A stretch of DNA of 64,000 bases from Tepidibacter mesophilus (GTDB lineage Bacteria > Bacillota > Clostridia > Peptostreptococcales > Peptostreptococcaceae), in assembly GCF_002724055.1 (NCBI RefSeq), contig NZ_BDQY01000003.1, forward strand, positions 124,001-188,000, in the 5' to 3' direction. Below the pieces are notes generated by a model. It was not told the origin of the DNA. It did not search any database and saw only the letters and a program-made list of their open reading frames with translations. The first letter of the stretch is position 1; each line of letters starts with the position of its first letter. Shown in pieces: positions 48,189 through 56,617 of this stretch. Both the position numbers and the translations under genes were made by a program.

Positions 48189-48782
48189 ATGCAAAAACAA
48201 GAATTTATAAATAAAATACTTCCCAAAGCCTTAGAAGGCTTAAAAAAATATAATATTCTACCAAGCATTACAATAGCTCAGGCCATACTTGAGAGTAACT
48301 GGGGAAAATCATCCCTTTCTATGAAGTTCAATAACCTATTCGGAATAAAAGCAAGGTCAAACACTAGAAAAGCAGCTAATATGAAAACAACTGAGTATAT
48401 AAACGGAAAGAAGTTAAACGTAACTGCAAAATTCAAATCATATGATACTTTTATAGATTCTATTTCTGACCATAATATCCTTTTAGGAGAAGCTAAAAGA
48501 TATGAAAGAGTTAGAAATTCTAAAGATTATAAAGAGGCAGCCATGGCACTACAAAAGTGTGGTTATGCAACGGACCCAAAGTATCCAGATAAATTAATAA
48601 AAATTATAGAACAATACAAGCTTTATGAATACGATAATGAAGTTTCTGATTTTGCAACCAAAGCTTATGAGTTCGTAACCAAAAATCACATCTCTGATGG
48701 ATCAAGAGCAAAAAATCTTGCAACAAGGGAAGAAATATGGGTGATGATTTATAGATTGTATAAGTTACTCAATAAGAAATAA
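48189..48782 (+). CDS. Glucosaminidase (peptidoglycan hydrolase)
   Basis: 197 residues. The catalytic domain shows ITIAQAILESNWGKSSLS with its Glu, KFNNLFGIKA, and the C-terminal CGYATDPKYPDKLIKII, all typical of FlgJ/LytG-type glucosaminidases. A short C-terminal piece (SDFATKAYEFVTKNHISDGS) resembles an SLH-like or structural tail. It has no signal peptide, so it would need a holin or lysis to reach the wall. The small YvrJ gene upstream might help. AAAGGAG precedes the ATG. Confidence 0.87.
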   Translation: MQKQEFINKILPKALEGLKKYNILPSITIAQAILESNWGKSSLSMKFNNLFGIKARSNTRKAANMKTTEYINGKKLNVTAKFKSYDTFIDSISDHNILLGEAKRYERVRNSKDYKEAAMALQKCGYATDPKYPDKLIKIIEQYKLYEYDNEVSDFATKAYEFVTKNHISDGSRAKNLATREEIWVMIYRLYKLLNKK

Positions 48783-48887
48783 TACTTTTTAAATTTTTAA
48801 CTTTAAAACTTGTTTTCTTGTTTACTTTAAAATAAGAAGCAATAATTTTTTTGTTTAAAAAAAATAAATTTTAAAAGAGGTGATTAA

Positions 48888-49190
48888 ATGATTCTTGAAA
48901 AAATATCATCAGAAGAATTTGAAGAAAGAAAAAAAACTGGAGAGTTTGGATCAGTAATTGAAATTATGCAAGATGATGAAGCAGATGAATGTATGATTGA
49001 AAATAAAACAAAGTCTAAATTAAATAAAAAGTCTGTAGATGATAGTATTGTAAAAGTTACATATGAAATACCTAAGAAAATAAAACAAGCTTTAAAACGT
49101 AAAGCAGCCAATGAAGATAAAAAAATAAATGAAATAGTGACGAGTATTTTGTTGAGGGAGATTGAAGAAAAATACTTTGAGATTTATTGA
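48888..49190 (+). CDS. Ribbon-helix-helix DNA-binding protein (antitoxin-like)
   Basis: 100 residues. The C-terminal 45 residues have a beta strand and two helices (KVTYEIPKKIKQALKRKA, INEIVTSILLREIEE), as in ribbon-helix-helix repressors. The N-terminal half is acidic and unstructured-looking. No toxin gene follows in the usual place; only a small membrane protein is encoded 124 bases on. GAGGTG precedes the ATG. Confidence 0.6.
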   Translation: MILEKISSEEFEERKKTGEFGSVIEIMQDDEADECMIENKTKSKLNKKSVDDSIVKVTYEIPKKIKQALKRKAANEDKKINEIVTSILLREIEEKYFEIY

Positions 49191-49314
49191 TTTCATTTGT
49201 GATAAAGTTGAAAAATATTCCATATTATACTAAACTCTAGATAGTATTAATTTCGTAATAACATAATTATGTACAGCAATATATTGATGATTTGATCGCT
49301 AGTAAGGAGGATTT

Positions 49315-49470
49315 ATGGATTATATTTATTATGCCTTAAATTTATTAATGGTTTTATTTATATTTATAGCAATTACAAGAATTTATATGAGAATAGCAGG
49401 CTATATAGGTGAACAATTAGGGTTTGGAAAATTTTTTATATACTTATGGAAAAAAATAAGAAAAAAATAA
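49315..49470 (+). CDS. Small basic membrane protein
   Basis: 51 residues: one membrane helix (ALNLLMVLFIFIAI), an amphipathic middle and a basic end (LWKKIRKK). AAGGAGG lies 5 bases before the ATG. Its size and charge pattern fit a holin or a membrane toxin, but I do not recognise a family. Confidence 0.55.
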   Translation: MDYIYYALNLLMVLFIFIAITRIYMRIAGYIGEQLGFGKFFIYLWKKIRKK

Positions 49471-49523
49471 ATTAAGTTATGTGCTCTATGCCATGGCTAC
49501 AGTTAAATATCAAGAAAAAGAGA

Positions 49524-49640
49524 AAACTAAGAATTCTAAAAAATGAGTCCTTAGTTTTTTTATTGGAGTTAAACCCACGAGGGTCACCAAAGACCATGGC
49601 ACACCTCAAAGGTCAAGCTACAGGGTCGCCATCGTCTTTT
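49524..49640 (+). repeat. Structured intergenic repeat of the restriction island, copy A
   Basis: Stem 1 is AAACTAAG (49524) with CTTAGTTT (49550), followed by T's. Stem 2, 32 bases on, is AAAGAC-C-ATGGC (49589) with GCCAT-C-GTCTTT (49628), enclosing CCTCAAAGGTCAAGCTA. A short frame running across it does not look coding. It precedes the HsdR-HNH gene, and no gene lies in 49471-49850. Confidence 0.75.
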
Positions 49641-49850
49641 TTTGGCGTTGGGGTCAAACATAACCTGCGATATCTTAATTTTTATCTATATACATCTAGT
49701 AATTAAGATATATATTTCTAAAGTTTATTTGTAAATTGATAACTTGGATTATAATTCCATATATAGAAATAATGATATAATTAATATAAAGTGGATATTT
49801 TTAAGTCTATTAAAATAAAGATTAGATATAGCTATATAGGAGGGAATAGG

Positions 49851-52271
49851 TTGGAATATAAAAATGAATCAATACTTGAGAAACTATTAGTAGAACAATT
49901 GATTAATCAAGGTTATGAAAAAGTTATTATAAAAGATGAAGAAGCTTTAGAACTAAACTTTAGAAAGCAGTTATATTTACACAATAAGAGCAAATTAAAT
50001 GAAACTCCTTTTACAGATAAGGAATTTGAGCTAATTTTAAGATATGTAAATAATAAAAAGGTATTTGATAGTGCGAAGATATTACGTGACAAATTTACTT
50101 TAGAAAGAGACGATAAATCTAGAGTTAATATAGAATTTTTGGATACTAAAGATTTCTCTAAAAATAGATTTCAGGTAACAACTCAGACAACTGTTGTAGG
50201 AAAATACACTAATCGTTATGATGTTACCTTATTAATAAATGGACTACCTCTTGTTCAAATAGAATTAAAAAGTAGAGGATTAGATTTAAAAGAAGCATTT
50301 AATCAAATACAAAGATATAGAAAATATTCTCATCAAGGATTATATAAATATATTCAAGTTTTTGTGATTAGTAATGGAGTAGATACTAAGTATTTTCCTA
50401 ATTCAGATAAAGAAATTTTGTATAATCATACTTTCTTTTGGACAGATGTTAATAATAAAAGAATAAGCAACTTAAATGATTTTGCATCTACATTTTTAGA
50501 AAAGAGTAATATTTATAAAATTATAACAAGATATATTATTATAAATAACAGAGACGAATCGTTAATAGTTATGAGACCATACCAAATTTTCGCAGTTGAA
50601 GCTCTTGTAAATCATGCTTTTAAAACTAATGAAAATGGATATGTATGGCATGGAAGAGGAAGTGGAAAAAGGCTTACAGCTTTTAAAGCCAGTCAAAATT
50701 TATTGATGGAGGATAAAATTAAAAAGATATTTTTTTTTGTGGATAGAAAGGATTTATTATGTCAAACACTAATGGAGTTTAATAATTTTGGACCTATATT
50801 GGTGGATAGAGTAGATACAACAAATCATTTGATTAGGAAAATTAAAAGTACAAGTAAATCTTTAGTAGTTACAACTATTCAAATGATGTATAATGCAGTA
50901 AAATCATTAAATAATAATGATATAAATGAAAAATACAAAGATGAAAAGGTAGTATTTATAATAGATGAATGTCATAGATCTCAATTTGGAAAGATGCATG
51001 CATCAATAAATGAATATTTTTTTAATGCACAGTATTTTGGATTTACAGGAACACCACGTTTTGATGAGAATAAAAGTCAAGATGGTAGGCGCACAGCAGA
51101 TTTATTTAAAGTATGTTTGCATAAATATTTTGGGCAAGATATGGTATCAAACGGAAATGTATTGGGAATGTCTATTGAATATGTTCAAGCATTTAAAGAG
51201 TCTTGTTGTGAAGTAGATGATAAAAAAGAAGAAAGAATTTCTTCAATAGCTAATCATATTATTGAAAATCACTCATTAAAAACAAGAAATATGGAATATA
51301 CAGCGATATTTACAGTTCAAAATATTGCTATGCTAATAAAATATTATGATGAATTTAAAAAAATTAATCATAATCTAAAAATAGCAGGTATATTCACTAA
51401 TAGATTATATGATAACGACTTTGAAGACATGATTAAAGATTATAATAATATGTATAATACAAATTATTCAATAGATAATATTTTAAACTATTCTATGGAT
51501 ATATCAAGAAGAATGTTAACTGGAGAAATAGATATTGTATTAGTAGTAGATAAATTTTTATATGATCTTGATAGCATAAAAGTAAATACTCTCTATGTAG
51601 ATAGAGAATTAAAGCATCATAAGTTAATACAAGCATTTTATAGAACTAATAGAATTCAAAAGTTTAATAAACCATATGGAAATATAGTTTGTTACAGAGA
51701 TCTAAGAAAAAATGTGGATGATGCTATGCGTTTATTCGGTGAAATGTATAGCAAGGATAATAGAGATAGATTAGTGGTAAATATTGATGAAGATTATGCT
51801 TCAGAAAGATTACAGCAAAATAAAATAGCATCAGAATTTGAAAATGAAAAAAATCTACAATTAGAAACAGAAAAAGAACAAATTATGAAAATGAGAATAG
51901 GTCAAAATGATTTTAGGAAAAAACTCATACAAAAGGATTATAGATGTAAAATTTGTGGATTAGAGTATGAAAAATTTCTTATAGCAAGTCATATAAAGCC
52001 ATGGCAATATTCAAATAATGAAGAACGATTAGATATTTATAATGGATTTTTATTATGTCCACATCATGATGCATTGTTTGATAAAGGATATATTACATTT
52101 GATAAATATGGAAAAATAATAATATCCAGTTTATTAGATCAGAAGACTAAAAACCTTATGAATATACACCATAATATAAAAATAGAAATTGAGGAAAATC
52201 ATAAAAAGTATATAGAATGGCATCAAGAAAATGAATTTGAAAAATTTAATAAAATAAAAAAAGAAGAATAA
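49851..52271 (+). CDS. HsdR-like protein with degenerate helicase motifs fused to an HNH nuclease
   Basis: 806 residues. Residues 1-650 are paralogous to the HsdR encoded 900 bases downstream and keep the N-terminal PD-(D/E)xK nuclease (YDVTLLINGLPLVQIELKSR, residues 123-142). The ATPase site is damaged: GRGSGKRLTAF in place of TTGSGKTLTSF near residue 266, although DECHR survives near 370. Motif V-like VNMFLTGFDSK has become VDKFLYDLDSI. The HsdM-contacting C-terminus is replaced by an HNH domain (CKICGLEYEKFLIASHIKPW, then GFLLCPHHDALFD). TTG 49851 behind AGGAGGG aligns exactly with the start of the downstream HsdR. Confidence 0.85.
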   Translation: MEYKNESILEKLLVEQLINQGYEKVIIKDEEALELNFRKQLYLHNKSKLNETPFTDKEFELILRYVNNKKVFDSAKILRDKFTLERDDKSRVNIEFLDTKDFSKNRFQVTTQTTVVGKYTNRYDVTLLINGLPLVQIELKSRGLDLKEAFNQIQRYRKYSHQGLYKYIQVFVISNGVDTKYFPNSDKEILYNHTFFWTDVNNKRISNLNDFASTFLEKSNIYKIITRYIIINNRDESLIVMRPYQIFAVEALVNHAFKTNENGYVWHGRGSGKRLTAFKASQNLLMEDKIKKIFFFVDRKDLLCQTLMEFNNFGPILVDRVDTTNHLIRKIKSTSKSLVVTTIQMMYNAVKSLNNNDINEKYKDEKVVFIIDECHRSQFGKMHASINEYFFNAQYFGFTGTPRFDENKSQDGRRTADLFKVCLHKYFGQDMVSNGNVLGMSIEYVQAFKESCCEVDDKKEERISSIANHIIENHSLKTRNMEYTAIFTVQNIAMLIKYYDEFKKINHNLKIAGIFTNRLYDNDFEDMIKDYNNMYNTNYSIDNILNYSMDISRRMLTGEIDIVLVVDKFLYDLDSIKVNTLYVDRELKHHKLIQAFYRTNRIQKFNKPYGNIVCYRDLRKNVDDAMRLFGEMYSKDNRDRLVVNIDEDYASERLQQNKIASEFENEKNLQLETEKEQIMKMRIGQNDFRKKLIQKDYRCKICGLEYEKFLIASHIKPWQYSNNEERLDIYNGFLLCPHHDALFDKGYITFDKYGKIIISSLLDQKTKNLMNIHHNIKIEIEENHKKYIEWHQENEFEKFNKIKKEE

Positions 52272-52352
52272 TTGAAATTTTATTATAAGTAAAGTTAATA
52301 ATTAATAAGGTGAAATGTTTAATATTATACGAATCTATATTTAGATAAGAGA

Positions 52353-52466
52353 AAAGTAAGAACTCTAACGAGACCTTACTTTTTTTATTGGAGTAAAACC
52401 CAATAGGGTCGCTAAAGACCATGGCAAACCTCAAATGTCAAACTATAAGGTCGCCATCGTCTTTTT
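52353..52466 (+). repeat. Structured intergenic repeat of the restriction island, copy B
   Basis: Stem 1 is AAAGTAAG with CTTACTTT, a C-to-G change relative to copy A that is compensated on the other arm. Stem 2 is AAAGAC-C-ATGGC with GCCAT-C-GTCTTT, as in copy A. The spacing between stems is again 32 bases. It lies between the HsdR-HNH gene and the DUF5658 gene. Confidence 0.75.
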
Positions 52467-52513
52467 AGATTCAGGGTCAAAAAAAACCTACTGAGTATAT
52501 CTTGGTTTATAAG

Positions 52514-52852
52514 CTATATATTGTTAGTAATTAACATATAGAAAATATAAAAATGGAGAAAAGTAACACCTATATATGCAGATATAGGAATCCAGATAGC
52601 TTTTTTAACCCAATTAACTTTTTCATAGTTGTAATGAAATATGTATAGACAAGTTAAAACAATAAAAATTTTGATAAGAATAAATAGGCTAACGTTTATA
52701 GTATAAAAGTAATTCATAATTGGATTTGCTTCTTCAATATATCCTTTTTCAAGTCCATAAACTGTAGAAGTTAAGTCAAATAAGTTTAATAAGAATAGAG
52801 TATAAATACTTTTATTAAGTTCCGTGAGGTTTCTTTTAATTGTATGTATCAT
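52514..52852 (-). CDS. DUF5658-like membrane protein
   Basis: 112 residues, three membrane helices. The first loop carries NLFDLTSTVYGLEKGYIEEA followed by NPIM, which fits the DUF5658 family of small membrane proteins. Function unknown. It is the only gene on the minus strand in the restriction island and sits between the two hsdR-like genes. The minus-strand ribosome site is AAGAAAGGTGG. Confidence 0.65.
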   Translation of the reverse strand: MIHTIKRNLTELNKSIYTLFLLNLFDLTSTVYGLEKGYIEEANPIMNYFYTINVSLFILIKIFIVLTCLYIFHYNYEKVNWVKKAIWIPISAYIGVTFLHFYIFYMLITNNI

Positions 52853-52935
52853 ACTAAATCCACCTTTCTTATGCTTGTGACTTATAGTATGGATTTTTTA
52901 CATTTTCATAGTTAATATACATTATAAATTATTCC

Positions 52936-52989
52936 ATGGTATTTAGTTGGATAAAAAATTGGATACCAGAAGCTAATATTAGAGGATAA
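52936..52989 (+). pseudogene. Remnant of a BRO-antirepressor C-terminus
   Basis: A 17-codon frame ends WIKNWIPEANIRG, matching FVKNWIPEQSIRM, the end of the antirepressor at 46.7 kb. Nothing upstream continues the gene. It shows that phage-like DNA once extended here. The rest of 52853-53186 is AT-rich with nothing clear. Confidence 0.55.
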
Positions 52990-53186
52990 ATTGATTATGA
53001 AAATATATTAGGCAAGATTAGATTTTCTAGTATGTTTCTGTTTTAAATATTAAAAGTAAACATTAGCAAATTAAAGTAAGAGTTAAGTAAATCTGAATAA
53101 TTTGGATATAAATACTAAAAAAGCAGATAAAGTGATATAATTAATTTATATAAAATGAAAAAATTGTAATAATAGGGAGATAAATT

Positions 53187-55940
53187 ATGGGATATCAAAG
53201 TGAAGCACAGCTTGAAAAACTATTAGTAGAGCAATTGATTAATCAGGGATATGGAAAAGTTACTATAAGTAATGAAGAAGATTTGAAAAGAAATTTTAGA
53301 GAACAGCTTTATTTACATAATAAAATTAAATTAAATGATGTTCCTTTTACAGATAAGGAATTTGAACGTATTTTAAGATATGTTGAAGGAAAAAGTGTAT
53401 TTCAAAGTGCAAAAATATTACGTGATAAATTTATTTTAGAAAGAGAAGATCAAACAGAGGTTTATATTGAATTTTTTGATATAAAAAATTGGTGCAAAAA
53501 TAGATTTCAAGTAACTACTCAGACAACGGTTGTAGGAAAGTACACTAATCGTTATGATGTTACTTTATTAATAAACGGATTACCTCTTGTTCAAATAGAA
53601 TTAAAACGTAGAGGTTTGGATTTAAAAGAGGCTTTTAATCAAATTGAGAGATATAGAAAGCATTCTTATCAGGGGTTATATAGATATATTCAAGTTTTTG
53701 TAGTTAGCAATGGAGTAGATACTAAATATTTTGCTAATACAGATAAAGAACTTTTATATAGTCATACTTTCTTTTGGACGGATGTTGATAATAAAAGAAT
53801 AAGTAATTTAAATGATTTTACATCTACATTCTTAGAAAAATGTCATATTTCAAAGGTTATAGCACGTTTTATGGTAATTAATGATACAGATAAAGCATTA
53901 ATGGTTATGAGACCATATCAAATTTTTGCAGTTGAAGCTCTTGTGAATCGTGCTTTTGAGACTAATAATAATGGTTATATATGGCATACAACAGGTAGTG
54001 GAAAAACCCTTACATCTTTTAAGGCTAGTCAGATTTTAGCAAGTGAACCTAATATAAAAAAAGTATTTTTCTTAGTTGACCGTAGGGATTTAGATAGTCA
54101 GACTTTAAAAGAATTTAATAAGTTTGAAAAAGATTCAGTGGATACAACAGACAGAACAAGTACTTTAGTTAATCAGATTAAGGATATAAATAAGCCCTTA
54201 ATTGTTACAACTATTCAAAAGATGGCTAATGCAATTAAATCACCACATTATACAAAGACAATGGAAAAATACAAAGATGAAAAGGTAGTATTTATAATAG
54301 ATGAATGTCATAGATCACAGTTTGGAGATATGCATAAAGCTATAAATAAGCATTTTTCTAACGCACAATATTTTGGATTTACAGGAACACCACGTTTTAA
54401 GGAAAATAAAAGTCAAGATGGTAGAGTTACTGCAGATTTATTTGAAAAATGTTTACATACATATCTGATTAAAGATGCTATAAGTGATGGGAATGTACTA
54501 GGATTTTCAGTTGAGTACAGTACTACATTTAAAGGAGATTTTGATGAATGTGATGATACAAAAGTAAAAGCTATTGATACAGATGAGGTTATTATGAGTG
54601 ACGAACGTATTTCTTTAGTAGCTGAGCACATTGTTCAAAATCATTCATCAAAGACGCGAAACAAGGAATACACAGCAATATTTACAGTTCAAAGTATTCC
54701 TATGCTTATAAAGTATTATGATAAGTTTAAAAAAATTAATCATAATTTAAAAATAGCAGGTATATTCACATTTGGAGCAAATGAGGATAGTGAAGGTCGT
54801 GATGAACATTCTAGGGATAGTCTAGAAAGAATGATAAAGGATTATAATGGCATCTATGACACAAACTATTCAACTGATACTTTTTCAAGTTATTTTGCAG
54901 ATGTATCAAGAAAGGTAAAGAATGCACAAATTGATATTCTATTAGTCGTAAACATGTTTTTAACAGGGTTTGATAGTAAAACATTGAATACACTTTATGT
55001 AGACAAAAACTTAAAATATCATGATTTATTACAAGCATTTTCTAGAACAAATAGAGTACAAAAGGCAACTAAACCTTATGGAAATATAGTTTGTTATAGA
55101 AATTTAAAGCAAAAGACTGATGAAGCTATTTGTCTTTTCTCACAAACTCATAGTACCGATACCGTACTTATGGAAAGTTATGAGTATTATTTAGATTTAT
55201 TTAAAGATGAATTAAGTAGATTATATAAACTAGCTCAAACTCCAGAGGATGTAGATTCACTTCAAAGTGAAGACGATAAGAAGAAATTTATAGTTAGCTT
55301 TAGGGAATTATCAAAGGCACTTGTTAAACTACAGACCTTTACAGATTTTGAATTTAAAGAAGATGATTTAGGAATAAGCGAACAAGGATATCAAGATTTT
55401 AAAAGTAAGTATTTTTTAATGTATGAATCAGTAAAACGTGGTGAAGGTGAGAAAACATCCGTTCTTAATGATATTGACTTTGGTATTGAGCTTATGCATA
55501 CAGATAAAATTAACGTTAGTTATATAATGAATTTAATAAGAAGTATAGATCTTTCAGATAATAAACAAAAAGCAATTGATATGAAGCATATTCTATCTGA
55601 ATTGGATAGAGCAGATAATGAAGAATTAAGATTAAAGGTAGATTTATTAAAATCATTCCTAAATAAAGTTGTACCAGAACTTACACCAGAGGATTCTATC
55701 GATAATGCATATGATGAATTTGAAGATAAAAAAAGAGAAGAAGAAGTTGAAAACTTTTCAAATGAAGTAGGATTAGATAAAAATCATATAAAAACTTATA
55801 TTTCAGAGTATGAGTACTCAGGATTGATAGACCAAAAAGAAATAAGTGATAATATAAAAGCACCTCTACTTAAAAAAAGAAAATTGATTAAAAAAGTTAA
55901 AGACTTTATATATGACCATGTTAGAAAATTTAATTTTTAG
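53187..55940 (+). CDS. hsdR: Type I restriction enzyme HsdR subunit
   Basis: 917 residues. The N-terminal nuclease has YDVTLLINGLPLVQIELKRR (about 121-140). The translocase follows with Walker A HTTGSGKTLTSFKA near 266, DECHRSQFG near 370, TGTPRFKE, motif V NMFLTGFDSK and motif VI QAFSRTNRVQ. A helical C-terminal region (about 650-917) contacts HsdM. It cuts DNA at a distance after ATP-driven translocation. AGGGAG precedes the ATG. A strong terminator lies between it and the modification genes, so it may be expressed apart from them. Confidence 0.93.
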   Translation: MGYQSEAQLEKLLVEQLINQGYGKVTISNEEDLKRNFREQLYLHNKIKLNDVPFTDKEFERILRYVEGKSVFQSAKILRDKFILEREDQTEVYIEFFDIKNWCKNRFQVTTQTTVVGKYTNRYDVTLLINGLPLVQIELKRRGLDLKEAFNQIERYRKHSYQGLYRYIQVFVVSNGVDTKYFANTDKELLYSHTFFWTDVDNKRISNLNDFTSTFLEKCHISKVIARFMVINDTDKALMVMRPYQIFAVEALVNRAFETNNNGYIWHTTGSGKTLTSFKASQILASEPNIKKVFFLVDRRDLDSQTLKEFNKFEKDSVDTTDRTSTLVNQIKDINKPLIVTTIQKMANAIKSPHYTKTMEKYKDEKVVFIIDECHRSQFGDMHKAINKHFSNAQYFGFTGTPRFKENKSQDGRVTADLFEKCLHTYLIKDAISDGNVLGFSVEYSTTFKGDFDECDDTKVKAIDTDEVIMSDERISLVAEHIVQNHSSKTRNKEYTAIFTVQSIPMLIKYYDKFKKINHNLKIAGIFTFGANEDSEGRDEHSRDSLERMIKDYNGIYDTNYSTDTFSSYFADVSRKVKNAQIDILLVVNMFLTGFDSKTLNTLYVDKNLKYHDLLQAFSRTNRVQKATKPYGNIVCYRNLKQKTDEAICLFSQTHSTDTVLMESYEYYLDLFKDELSRLYKLAQTPEDVDSLQSEDDKKKFIVSFRELSKALVKLQTFTDFEFKEDDLGISEQGYQDFKSKYFLMYESVKRGEGEKTSVLNDIDFGIELMHTDKINVSYIMNLIRSIDLSDNKQKAIDMKHILSELDRADNEELRLKVDLLKSFLNKVVPELTPEDSIDNAYDEFEDKKREEEVENFSNEVGLDKNHIKTYISEYEYSGLIDQKEISDNIKAPLLKKRKLIKKVKDFIYDHVRKFNF

Positions 55941-55949
55941 TGTTATTTT

Positions 55950-55988
55950 TAAAAATAGCAGAAATCTGTTGACGATTTCTGCTATTTT
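55950..55988 (+). terminator. Intrinsic terminator between hsdR and the modification genes
   Basis: AAAAATAGCAGAAAT pairs perfectly with ATTTCTGCTATTTTT around CTGTTGACG. hsdR and hsdM/hsdS are thus separable transcription units. Confidence 0.88.
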
Positions 55989-55991
55989 TGT

Positions 55992-56015
55992 TATGCTATT
56001 TTTATAAATAGCATA
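55992..56015. repeat. Short palindrome before the half-size hsdS gene
   Basis: TATGCTATTT and AAATAGCATA form a perfect 10-base inverted repeat with a 4-base loop, directly before the ribosome site. A related palindrome lies after the full hsdS at 59425. Confidence 0.6.
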
Positions 56016-56030
56016 AAGGGGGACTGGGGA

Positions 56031-56615
56031 TTGAAAGTAGAAAAGCTAGGAAAAGTAACTCATGGAGTAACAATTTCTAGGATTGAAGCTAAATCAGGTG
56101 AAGACTATGACGAATTTGAATTATTTACAATGCAAGATTTGAGTAGAGAAATAGACAACTATAGTTTAAAAGAGGAAAAGCAATACATTTTGGTAAGTAA
56201 GAATAAATTTAATATTGATTTATTGTCAAAGAAAGACATGATTATAATTGGACTTACATCTCATAAAGCTATGGTAGTAGGTGAAAAGCATATTGGAAAA
56301 ATAATTCCATCAAATTTTGCTTATATACAATTAGATAATAAAAAGATAGATCCGATGTATTTTACTTGGTACTTTAATGAACATCCGAAGATTCAAAAGC
56401 AACTTCAAATTGCAATACAGGGATCGATTATACGTGCTTTATCTGTTCAAATGCTTAGAGCGTTAGAACTTTGGTTACCATCATTAGAGGAACAACAAAA
56501 AATAGGGAAAATATATGAGTTAAGAAAGAGAAAAGAAAAGGCATTGTTTGAAAAAAATGTTTTAGAAAAGAAGTTATATAAATATTTAATGATTAAGAAA
56601 TTGAAGGAGGAATAA
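56031..56615 (+). CDS. Half-size HsdS-like specificity protein
   Basis: 194 residues, one target-recognition domain (about 1-145) followed by one coiled-coil dimer helix (LEEQQKIGKIYELRKRKEKA). A usual HsdS has two of each, so this protein could act as a dimer or pair with the full HsdS. Its recognition domain differs from both in the full HsdS encoded downstream. The start is TTG 56031 behind AAAGGGGG. It ends 2 bases before hsdM. Confidence 0.75.
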   Translation: MKVEKLGKVTHGVTISRIEAKSGEDYDEFELFTMQDLSREIDNYSLKEEKQYILVSKNKFNIDLLSKKDMIIIGLTSHKAMVVGEKHIGKIIPSNFAYIQLDNKKIDPMYFTWYFNEHPKIQKQLQIAIQGSIIRALSVQMLRALELWLPSLEEQQKIGKIYELRKRKEKALFEKNVLEKKLYKYLMIKKLKEE

Positions 56616-56617
56616 AG

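Noticed and set aside
49524-49640. Known structured RNA class (retron, HEARO/omega RNA, T-box)
   Set aside because: No reverse transcriptase or IsrB/TnpB-type gene is nearby, and the conserved blocks do not match any class I can recall.
49479-49706. A 75-codon frame in repeat copy A
   Set aside because: It runs across the structured repeat, its start lacks a ribosome site, and the frame is not kept in copies B and C.
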